5,515 bases of DNA from UBA2289 sp041677365 (GTDB lineage: Bacteria; Bacillota_I; Bacilli_A; Izemoplasmatales; Hujiaoplasmataceae): the NCBI GenBank assembly GCA_041677365.1, contig JBAYQC010000096.1, positions 1 through 5,515 on the forward strand. The letters run 5' to 3'. Below the pieces are notes generated by a model. That model was not told the DNA's origin. It searched no databases and saw only the letters and a program-made list of their open reading frames with translations. This document shows, piece by piece, positions 1 to 5,515 of the stretch. Numbering within the stretch: position 1 is the first letter of the stretch; each line of letters begins with the position of its first letter. A program made the position numbers and the translations under genes.

Positions 1-1547
1 CTTATAAGCAAACAATCATTCTGCAAATTACTGGACAAAAGATTATCTACGATATCAGACAAGATATTTTCAATCATATTGAAAGATTGTCGATTGCTCA
101 ATATAATAATGTTCCTATTGGTAAATTAGTTACTAGAGCTACATCTGATGTTGATACCTTAAATATGTTATACACCAATGTAATTATTAGTTTCTTAAGA
201 GATATTTTAACAATTGTTGGTGTCTTTGTAATTATGTTTATTAAATCACCAATCTTAGCGCTTTACATTTTAGCGCTTACCCCCGTTATATTCATAATAT
301 CTTTTGTTTTTAGGAAATTTTCTCGTAAAGCATACCGTAGAGTTAGAGCTAATGTATCAATAATTAATGCCTTTCTTTCAGAACATCTATCGGGAATGAA
401 ACTTATCCAAATCTTTAACCGTGAAGAAAGAAAATACCAAGAGTTTGTTGAAAAAGATAAACAACTACGAAACTCACATTATCAAAGAGTTATCGCATTT
501 AGTTTATATCGACCAACAATGTATTTACTGTATATTACTGCGATTATTATCATAATCTTTGTTGGAGGGAATCAAGTAATCGATGGCGTTATCACCTATG
601 GGATATTATTTGCGTTTACCCAATATACCCAAAGATTCTTTAACCCAATTCAAAATTTAGCTGAACAGTTTGATACCTTACAATCAGCCTTTACTTCTGG
701 AGAAAGAATTTTTGAAATCTTAGATCGAGAACCAATAATTCAAGATGATCCTGAAGCAATCGAATTAAAAGAATTTAAAGGTAAGATTGAGTTTAAAAAT
801 GTTTGGTTTGCTTATAATGAAGGTGAATGGATTTTAAGAGATGTTTCCTTTATAGTTCAACCAAAAGAAACCATGGCTTTAGTAGGTGCTACAGGTTCTG
901 GTAAAACAACAATCATATCTTTGATTGTCAGAAATTATGATATTCAAAAAGGTGAAATATTGATTGATGATATCAATATTAAAAAAATTAAACTTGATAG
1001 TTTAAGAAGAAATATTGGTCAAATGCTTCAAGACGTATTCTTGTTTTCTGGTACAATTGAATCCAATATTAGAATGAGAGATGAAAACATTACCGACGCT
1101 GAAATATTGGAAGCTTGTAAATATGTTAATGCTGATCAGTTTATTCAAAAACTACCACAGAAATACGATGAACCAGTAAGAGAAAGAGGAAATAATTTTT
1201 CTTCTGGCCAAAAACAATTATTATCTTTTGCTAGAACTTTGGTGCATAAACCTTCACTGATGATTCTTGATGAAGCAACAGCTAATATCGATACAGAAAC
1301 CGAAAAATTAATTCAAGAATCTTTGAAGAAAATGATGAGTATCGGTACGACTATAGTTGTCGCTCACCGACTTTCTACCATCCAACATGCTGATCAGATT
1401 ATTGTCATGCGTAAAGGAAAAATCATCGAAAAAGGTAATCATCAAGAACTGCTTAAAGAAAAAGGCCATTACTATCAACTATATCGTTTGCAGTACGATA
1501 AGAGTATTACAGAAAATATGGAGTTGGCTAATTTAAATCTTAGTTAA
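1..1547 (+). CDS. ABC exporter half-transporter (membrane domain + ATPase), 5'-truncated
   Basis: This is the C-terminal 514 residues of a type IV (MsbA/MdlB/BmrD-like) ABC half-exporter, which would pump a substrate out across the cytoplasmic membrane using ATP. The frame is open from base 3 to the left edge, so the true start lies upstream; the TTG at 87 is an internal Leu codon. About 80-100 residues (TM1 and most of TM2) are probably missing. In visible-residue numbering, hydrophobic helices lie near 59-80, 81-102, 163-188 and 194-211. The ATPase domain has A-loop Tyr 271, Walker A GATGSGKT (295-302), Q-loop Gln 343, signature FSSGQ (399-403), Walker B LMILDE with catalytic Glu 424, D-loop ANID (427-430) and switch His 455. 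The Walker B and switch residues are intact, but the signature has Ser for the first Gly. That suits the 'active Walker B' half of a heterodimer, so a partner gene is expected upstream. It ends in TAA, 4 nt before a terminator. The substrate is unknown; multidrug or lipid export is possible. Confidence 0.95.
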   Translation, partial: YKQTIILQITGQKIIYDIRQDIFNHIERLSIAQYNNVPIGKLVTRATSDVDTLNMLYTNVIISFLRDILTIVGVFVIMFIKSPILALYILALTPVIFIISFVFRKFSRKAYRRVRANVSIINAFLSEHLSGMKLIQIFNREERKYQEFVEKDKQLRNSHYQRVIAFSLYRPTMYLLYITAIIIIIFVGGNQVIDGVITYGILFAFTQYTQRFFNPIQNLAEQFDTLQSAFTSGERIFEILDREPIIQDDPEAIELKEFKGKIEFKNVWFAYNEGEWILRDVSFIVQPKETMALVGATGSGKTTIISLIVRNYDIQKGEILIDDINIKKIKLDSLRRNIGQMLQDVFLFSGTIESNIRMRDENITDAEILEACKYVNADQFIQKLPQKYDEPVRERGNNFSSGQKQLLSFARTLVHKPSLMILDEATANIDTETEKLIQESLKKMMSIGTTIVVAHRLSTIQHADQIIVMRKGKIIEKGNHQELLKEKGHYYQLYRLQYDKSITENMELANLNLS

Positions 1548-1551
1548 AATC

Positions 1552-1582
1552 AAAGCGACTTAAAACAGTCGCTTTATTTTTA
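1552..1582 (+). terminator. Intrinsic (Rho-independent) terminator
   Basis: A perfect 9-bp stem, AAAGCGACT (1552-1560) pairing with AGTCGCTTT (1567-1575), closes a 6-nt loop and is followed by ATTTTT. It begins 4 nt after the stop codon of the truncated ABC gene. It should end that transcript and separate it from the MarR operon, whose promoter starts 13 nt further on. The A-rich sequence on the left side might allow some termination in the other direction, but no gene is seen on that strand. Confidence 0.9.
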
Positions 1583-1591
1583 ATTAATAAA

Positions 1592-1609
1592 TAGTTGACA
1601 ACGCAACTA
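1592..1609. promoter_or_regulatory. Putative MarR operator overlapping the -35 element
   Basis: A perfect inverted repeat, TAGTTG-acaacg-CAACTA (6-bp arms, 6-bp spacer), spans the -35 hexamer of the operon promoter. A second, shorter dyad, GTTG-A-CAAC (1594-1602), shares its left arm, so three half-sites lie within 18 bp. MarR-family dimers typically bind short dyads of about 16-20 bp and often repress their own operon by covering promoter elements. The size and place fit this, and the first gene downstream encodes such a regulator. Binding itself is inferred. Confidence 0.65.
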
Positions 1610-1623
1610 ATTTACTATATACT
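1595..1623 (+). promoter_or_regulatory. Sigma-A-type promoter of the MarR-ABC-ABC operon
   Basis: The -35 is a perfect TTGACA (1595-1600). A 17-bp spacer separates it from TATACT (1618-1623), one mismatch from the consensus -10. Transcription would start near 1629-1631, giving a leader of about 28 nt that contains the AGGAG ribosome binding site of the MarR gene. Such a strong promoter fits a gene set held down by a repressor, and the -35 lies inside the inverted repeat at 1592-1609. It is the only evident promoter for the three downstream genes. Confidence 0.85.
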
Positions 1624-1657
1624 TATTTAGAAGTTTAATATTTTAGGAGAGAAAGAA

Positions 1658-2092
1658 ATGGAAAAACGATATGACTATATGATTAGTAAGTATCAACACC
1701 GATTTTTAGAAGATAAATTTAAAAATATTTCGATTGCCAGATCAGAAGCTCCGTTTTTAAAGATTATTTATAAGAACGGGTCAATCAAAATGAATGATCT
1801 TATATCGAAATTGTTCTTTCATAAATCACACGCTACAAGATCAATAAATAATTTAGTAAAGGGTGGATATGTAACCAAGGAAAAAGATCCCGAAGATCTT
1901 CGAAGTTATATTCTTACAATAACTGAAAAAGGTGAAGCAGTAGCGAAAAAAATTATCAAGGCTTTAAATGAATGGGAAAACTTAATGGATAGTTTTTTAG
2001 AAGATGAAGAAAAAAACTTCTTAAAGAATTTAGAAAAGAAAATCTATGAAAAACTAAAAGCGGTTTTCAATGAGGATGATAAAAATGACTAA
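1658..2092 (+). CDS. MarR-family winged helix-turn-helix transcriptional regulator
   Basis: This 144-residue protein has the normal length for MarR-family regulators, which act as dimers in the cytoplasm and bind short palindromes near their own promoters. The central winged helix runs from about residue 30 to 98. A putative recognition helix lies at about 56-70 (KSHATRSINNLVKGGY region). The wing follows, with the family's typical D-x-R motif (Asp 80, Arg 82) and then ILTITEKG. The helical ends (about 1-28 and 98-140) would form the dimer interface; the C-terminus is rich in Lys and Glu. There is no cysteine, so an OhrR-type thiol redox switch is excluded and ligand sensing is more likely. 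The ATG is preceded by AGGAG (1645-1649) with 8 nt of spacing. It is first in an operon with two ABC exporter genes, overlapping the next by 8 nt. It is inferred to repress this operon, as RcrR does in S. mutans rcrRPQ. The inducing ligand is unknown. Confidence 0.93.
   Translation: MEKRYDYMISKYQHRFLEDKFKNISIARSEAPFLKIIYKNGSIKMNDLISKLFFHKSHATRSINNLVKGGYVTKEKDPEDLRSYILTITEKGEAVAKKIIKALNEWENLMDSFLEDEEKNFLKNLEKKIYEKLKAVFNEDDKND
2072..2075 (+). promoter_or_regulatory. Ribosome binding site that sets the ABC gene start at 2085
   Basis: GAGG lies inside the 3' end of the MarR gene, 9 nt before the ATG at 2085. Two other in-frame ATGs (2070 and 2076) overlap or directly abut this motif and so have no usable spacing. 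The start at 2085 also gives the usual family N-terminus, MTKLLKYLKPYW. The placement inside the upstream coding region suggests translational coupling. Confidence 0.7.
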
Positions 2093-3923
2093 ACTATTAA
2101 AATATTTAAAACCATATTGGTTAAAAGTAATAATAATCTTTATCTTAGTGTCCTTCGTAGCTATCGGGACACTGCTTTTACCGGATTATATGAGTGATAT
2201 TATCGGTGAGGGTATTAACGCTGAATTTCAAGAATATAATCCAGTGACTGAACAGTTTGAAGTGGTTGAAGAATGTGATTTGGAAGCTAATCCCGATACT
2301 TGTAAAGTTGTCCAAACCTCTAACTTTGATATTATAATCAAGTATGGAAGTTATATGCTTGGGGTTACTTTAGTTAGTTCTTTAGCTTTTATTGGTATGA
2401 TGTATCTATCGAGTGATGTCGGGGCTAAAATGGGTAGAGATATTAGGAAAGATTACTACCGAAATATTACCAAAGTTTCAGTTTTTGAAACTGATAAGTT
2501 TGGAACTTCTACCTTGATAACAAGAGCTTCAAACGATATTTTGCAAATCCAGAACTTTATTACAATGGGGTTAAGACTGTTATTTCGCGTCCCAATTGTT
2601 TTTATTGGTGCTTCGATTTTTGCGTTCCAAAAATCTCAAGTTTTAAGTATCCCAATCTTTATCGGAGTCTTAGTTTTGACCATACTTATTGTCGGTGTGT
2701 TTATACTAGTCGTTCCATTGTTCAAATTAGTTCAAAAAAGGATAGATAGACTCACTCTAGTGACTAGAGAATCAATTAAAGGTGTAAGAGTGATTCGCGC
2801 TTTTGGACAAGGTGATAAGGACTTAGAAAAATTTGAAAATCGGAATCAAGAATTAACAGATGTTAACTATAAAGCCGGAAAAATCATGGCATTCTTAAAT
2901 CCAATGATTAATTTACTATTCAACGCGGTAATTATCGCTGTAACCTACACAGCTTATCAAATGGTAATAAAAGGCAATTTAGTTGATTATCGTGGTTTAG
3001 GTGATGTTAGTGCAATAATTCAATATACAGTTTTAATATTGTTTAGTATCTTGATGTTGACCTTTACATTTATCATGTTTCCAAGGGCTCAAGTATCAGC
3101 AAAACGTGTGGTTGAAATCCTTGAGTTAGCAACATCTGTAGAAGACACAACTGGAGAAGAATACGCTGATTATAACTTCTTAGGTAAAGTTGAATATAAA
3201 GATGTTTGTTTTAAGTTTCCGGATGCAGAAGTTAATGTTTTAGAAAACCTAAATTTTACCGCTAATCCTGGAGAAACCATTGCGATTATCGGTTCTACCG
3301 GATCGGGTAAATCAACTGTAGTGAATCTCTTACCAAGATTCTTTAACACCAGTTGCGGTGATATTTTAATCGATGGTATTCCAATCAAGGATATCAAGTT
3401 ATCCAAGTTAAGATCATTAATCGGTTTTGTACCACAAACAGCATCATTGTTTTCTGGAACTATCAGATCAAACATAGCTTACGGAGTAGATAACCCTAGT
3501 GATGAAGAAATTAAAAAAGCAGCGGAAATCGCTCAAGCTAGTGAATTTATTAATGAAATGGAAGATGGCTATGATGCAATTGTTGAGCAAGGAGGAGTGA
3601 ACTTCTCCGGAGGTCAAAAACAAAGACTTTCAATAGCTCGAGCAATTATTAGAAAACCGCGCATTTATGTGTTTGATGATAGTTTCTCTAGTTTAGACTT
3701 TAAAACTGATGCAGCTTTAAGACAAGCTTTACAAACTCAAGTCAAAGATGCGACTGTCTTTATCGTCGCTCAAAGAATTGGTACAATTATGAATGCAGAT
3801 AAAATCATTGTTTTACAAGAAGGAAAAATCGTTGGTTACGGTAAACATAAGGACTTATTAGAAAACTGTGAGGTCTATCGTGAAATTGCCTTGTCACAAC
3901 TTGAAGAGGAGGAGATATCATGA
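2085..3923 (+). CDS. ABC exporter half-transporter with degenerate ATP site (heterodimer subunit 1)
   Basis: A complete 612-residue type IV ABC half-exporter. Six hydrophobic helices lie near residues 14-35, 85-107, 160-182, 188-212, 271-295 and 308-331, followed by the ATPase domain (about 370-600). Walker A is GSTGSGKST (403-411), Q-loop Gln 451 and signature FSGGQ (507-511), all canonical. Walker B reads IYVFDD (527-532), with Asp 532 where the catalytic Glu should be. The switch His is Gln 563 (VAQR), and the A-loop position is Phe 378 rather than Tyr. These changes mark the degenerate-site subunit of heterodimeric exporters, as in TM287 or TAP1. The partner is almost surely the next gene, which overlaps it by 4 nt (ATGA). 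The TM1-TM2 outer loop is long (about 36-80), acidic, and holds two cysteines (64 and 73). The start at 2085 is chosen over 2070 because of ribosome binding site spacing and overlap with the MarR stop (ATGACTAA). Multidrug or toxic-compound export is likely from the context but not shown. Confidence 0.95.
   Translation: MTKLLKYLKPYWLKVIIIFILVSFVAIGTLLLPDYMSDIIGEGINAEFQEYNPVTEQFEVVEECDLEANPDTCKVVQTSNFDIIIKYGSYMLGVTLVSSLAFIGMMYLSSDVGAKMGRDIRKDYYRNITKVSVFETDKFGTSTLITRASNDILQIQNFITMGLRLLFRVPIVFIGASIFAFQKSQVLSIPIFIGVLVLTILIVGVFILVVPLFKLVQKRIDRLTLVTRESIKGVRVIRAFGQGDKDLEKFENRNQELTDVNYKAGKIMAFLNPMINLLFNAVIIAVTYTAYQMVIKGNLVDYRGLGDVSAIIQYTVLILFSILMLTFTFIMFPRAQVSAKRVVEILELATSVEDTTGEEYADYNFLGKVEYKDVCFKFPDAEVNVLENLNFTANPGETIAIIGSTGSGKSTVVNLLPRFFNTSCGDILIDGIPIKDIKLSKLRSLIGFVPQTASLFSGTIRSNIAYGVDNPSDEEIKKAAEIAQASEFINEMEDGYDAIVEQGGVNFSGGQKQRLSIARAIIRKPRIYVFDDSFSSLDFKTDAALRQALQTQVKDATVFIVAQRIGTIMNADKIIVLQEGKIVGYGKHKDLLENCEVYREIALSQLEEEEIS
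3907..3914 (+). promoter_or_regulatory. Strong ribosome binding site for the second exporter subunit
   Basis: AGGAGGAG, a near-perfect anti-Shine-Dalgarno match, ends 5 nt before the ATG at 3920. It lies within the codons for the Glu-rich C-terminus of the preceding ABC subunit, so that acidic tail (LEEEEIS) is partly dictated by the site. Together with the ATGA stop/start overlap it favours coupled, balanced synthesis of the two subunits. Confidence 0.85.
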
Positions 3924-5515
3924 GTAAAGACTTAAATAAAAACGCAGAAAAAACTCCAAAAAAATCTACTCATAAACGCGGTCCTGGCCACGGAATGCCT
4001 CTAGGAAGACCAGCAGAGAAAGCTAAGGATTTTAAAGGCACAACGAAACGCTTAATTCGCTATCTTGGAAATTATAAATGGCAATTAATCTTACTGGTAA
4101 CTTTGGTAATAATTGAAACCTTATTAGCGGTTGTAGCTCCTAACTTTTCTCGATATATCATCAATGATTTGCAAAGGATGATTAATGGTTCTTTAACTCG
4201 TGATGAAGGCGTAGCCACAATCACAGTATATTTTATAATTATAATCATCTTAAACCTTTTGCGCTTTGTAATGTCGTTGTTGATGCACTTAATTGGTAAT
4301 AAAGTTAGTATCTATATAGGTAAGAAAATGCGTAATGATTTACGTGAAAAACTTGAAAAATTACCGATGAAATACTTTGATTCCCGACCAACAGGTGATA
4401 TATTATCAGTTTTTTCTAATGATGTTGATGTAGTTACTAATTCTATTCAACAGAGTCTAATGAATATCATCTTCTCTTTCTTTTATATATTAGGTGTTTT
4501 GGTGATGATGTTTATCATCTCTTGGCGATTGACAATTATTGCACTATTAATCCTACCGCTATTTATTCTGGCGACTAGGACAATAGCGAAACGTTCACAA
4601 AACAAATTTATTCGTCAACAAAAAGGTCTGGGTAACTTAAACGGCCATATTGAAGAAGTATTCTCTTCAATAAAAATAGTTAAATTATTTGGTAAAGAAG
4701 AAGATTCATATCAAGAGTTTAAAGGTATTAACAACGAATTAGCAGATGATATGAAAGGTGCTCAATTCTTAAGCGGTCTTATTAGACCGGTTATGGAGTT
4801 TATTTCAAATATAGGCTATGTGGCTGTTGTGATTGTTGGTGGAATTTTGGCTGGAGCTACTAATCCACTATTGGTTGGAGATATTACAATCTTTATTACC
4901 TATCAAAAAAACTTTGTGAATCCAATCTTGAACATCGCAAATGTAATCAATCAATTACAATCAACAATCGCTGGTGCGGAAAGAATTTTTGAAGTGTTAG
5001 ATGCTGAAGAAGAAAACCAAGAAGTAACCAAATTAGAAATCAGCGATAATAATTCTGAAGGTAGAGTCCAGTTTAAAGATATTGATTTTTCATACAGTGA
5101 CGATCAAGAATTAATTACCGATTTAAATTTAGAAGTTTATCCCGGAAGACAAATTGCTATAGTTGGGCCAACAGGAGCGGGAAAAACAACTTTAGTTAAT
5201 CTTCTAATGCGTTTTTACGAAGTGAAATCAGGTCAGATTCTAATCGACGGTGTTGATGCTAAGGAATATCCGAGATCATTACTTAGAAAGCAATTTGGTA
5301 TGGTTTTACAAGATACCTGGTTATTTTCAGGGACTATTAAAGAAAACGTAGCTTTTGGAAAACCTGACGCAACTGATGAAGAAGTTATTGCAGCTTGTAA
5401 ACAAGCTCATGTTCATCACTATATCGAAACCCTGCCAAAGGGCTACGATACAGTTTTGAAAGAAGATGCAGATAATATTTCTAAAGGTCAAAAACAGCTT
5501 CTAACCATTGCTAGA
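3920..5515 (+). CDS. ABC exporter half-transporter (heterodimer subunit 2), 3'-truncated
   Basis: The frame is open from the ATG at 3920 to the right edge (532 codons, no stop). About 90-100 residues, including Walker B, D-loop and switch region, lie beyond. The protein starts with a polar, basic, Gly/Pro-rich tail (about 1-45, with KRGPGHG and then AKDFKGTTKRL), which I recall as common in one subunit of Bacillota heterodimeric exporters. Helices follow near 54-73, 99-122, 176-198, 202-220, 291-312 and 318-335. The ATPase domain has A-loop Tyr 392, Walker A GPTGAGKT (416-423), Q-loop Gln 464 and signature ISKGQ (520-524), in which Lys replaces the first Gly. This altered signature would face the degenerate Walker motifs of the preceding gene's product, completing an asymmetric heterodimer. 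The missing Walker B and switch are therefore predicted to carry Glu and His. It overlaps the upstream gene by 4 nt (ATGA) and has its own strong ribosome binding site. The substrate is unknown. Confidence 0.95.
   Translation, partial: MSKDLNKNAEKTPKKSTHKRGPGHGMPLGRPAEKAKDFKGTTKRLIRYLGNYKWQLILLVTLVIIETLLAVVAPNFSRYIINDLQRMINGSLTRDEGVATITVYFIIIIILNLLRFVMSLLMHLIGNKVSIYIGKKMRNDLREKLEKLPMKYFDSRPTGDILSVFSNDVDVVTNSIQQSLMNIIFSFFYILGVLVMMFIISWRLTIIALLILPLFILATRTIAKRSQNKFIRQQKGLGNLNGHIEEVFSSIKIVKLFGKEEDSYQEFKGINNELADDMKGAQFLSGLIRPVMEFISNIGYVAVVIVGGILAGATNPLLVGDITIFITYQKNFVNPILNIANVINQLQSTIAGAERIFEVLDAEEENQEVTKLEISDNNSEGRVQFKDIDFSYSDDQELITDLNLEVYPGRQIAIVGPTGAGKTTLVNLLMRFYEVKSGQILIDGVDAKEYPRSLLRKQFGMVLQDTWLFSGTIKENVAFGKPDATDEEVIAACKQAHVHHYIETLPKGYDTVLKEDADNISKGQKQLLTIAR

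Noticed and set aside
87..89. TTG as the start of the first ABC gene
   Set aside because: The frame stays open to the left edge and encodes family-like sequence (ITGQKIIYDIRQDIF) upstream, so this is an internal Leu codon of a truncated gene.
1621..1634. Small dyad ACTT-N6-AAGT just after the -10 element
   Set aside because: Arms of only 4 bp in AT-rich sequence are expected by chance and do not match the stronger upstream dyad.
1891..1902. Perfect 12-bp palindrome CGAAGATCTTCG
   Set aside because: It lies within the codons for the MarR wing (PEDLR), has no T-run or promoter nearby and does not resemble the TAGTTG dyad. It is most likely chance under coding constraint.
2070..2078. ATG codons at 2070 and 2076 as starts of the first complete ABC gene
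   Set aside because: The GAGG motif at 2072-2075 overlaps or abuts them, while the ATG at 2085 has proper spacing and the typical N-terminus.
3170..3475. 101-codon open frame on the - strand inside the first complete ABC gene
   Set aside because: It lies antisense to the highly conserved ATPase domain, with no family-like sequence. It is a shadow of the real gene.
885..5491. Recurrent similar segments (Walker A, Q-loop and signature regions) in three genes, as possible DNA repeats
   Set aside because: The similarity is at the protein-motif level among paralogous ATPase domains; the nucleotide sequences differ, so these are not repeats or recombination sites.

Overview
The window is a 5.5 kb piece of AT-rich bacterial chromosome, coding on the + strand throughout, that holds parts of two ABC exporter systems with a small regulator gene between them. 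Low GC, AT-rich third codon positions, frequent AGA arginine codons and strong AGGAG-type ribosome binding sites suggest a low-GC Bacillota or a Mycoplasmatota relative such as the Acholeplasma/Izemoplasma group. TGG encodes Trp and TGA ends one gene, so the Mycoplasma code with TGA as Trp does not apply. The taxonomic placement is inference only.

Layout: (1) 1-1547, the 3' part of an ABC half-exporter gene whose start lies before the window. (2) 1548-1657, the only intergenic gap (110 bp), with a 9-bp stem intrinsic terminator and then a near-consensus sigma-A-type promoter whose -35 element lies inside an inverted repeat that looks like an operator. (3) 1658-2092, a MarR-family regulator. 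(4) 2085-3923, an ABC half-exporter overlapping the regulator by 8 nt. (5) 3920 to the right edge, a second ABC half-exporter overlapping the previous gene by 4 nt and cut off just after its ABC signature motif.

The MarR-ABC-ABC order, the overlaps and the single promoter point to one operon. It resembles regulator plus heterodimeric exporter operons such as rcrRPQ of Streptococcus mutans. The two exporter proteins carry complementary motif changes. The first has Asp for the catalytic Glu of Walker B and Gln for the switch His, but a canonical signature. The second has an altered signature (ISKGQ). This is the pattern of heterodimeric exporters with one degenerate and one active ATP site, as in TM287/288 and TAP1/TAP2. 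MarR is most simply read as an autorepressor that shuts off the operon until a ligand, perhaps the exported compound, releases it. The substrate cannot be read from the sequence.

The truncated upstream gene has an intact Walker B Glu and switch His but an altered signature (FSSGQ), so it looks like the second half of another heterodimer whose first half should lie just before the window. I see no RNA genes, mobile elements, CRISPR arrays or clear signs of a wholly new system. This is a well-formed example of a known type of locus, with some details worth checking.
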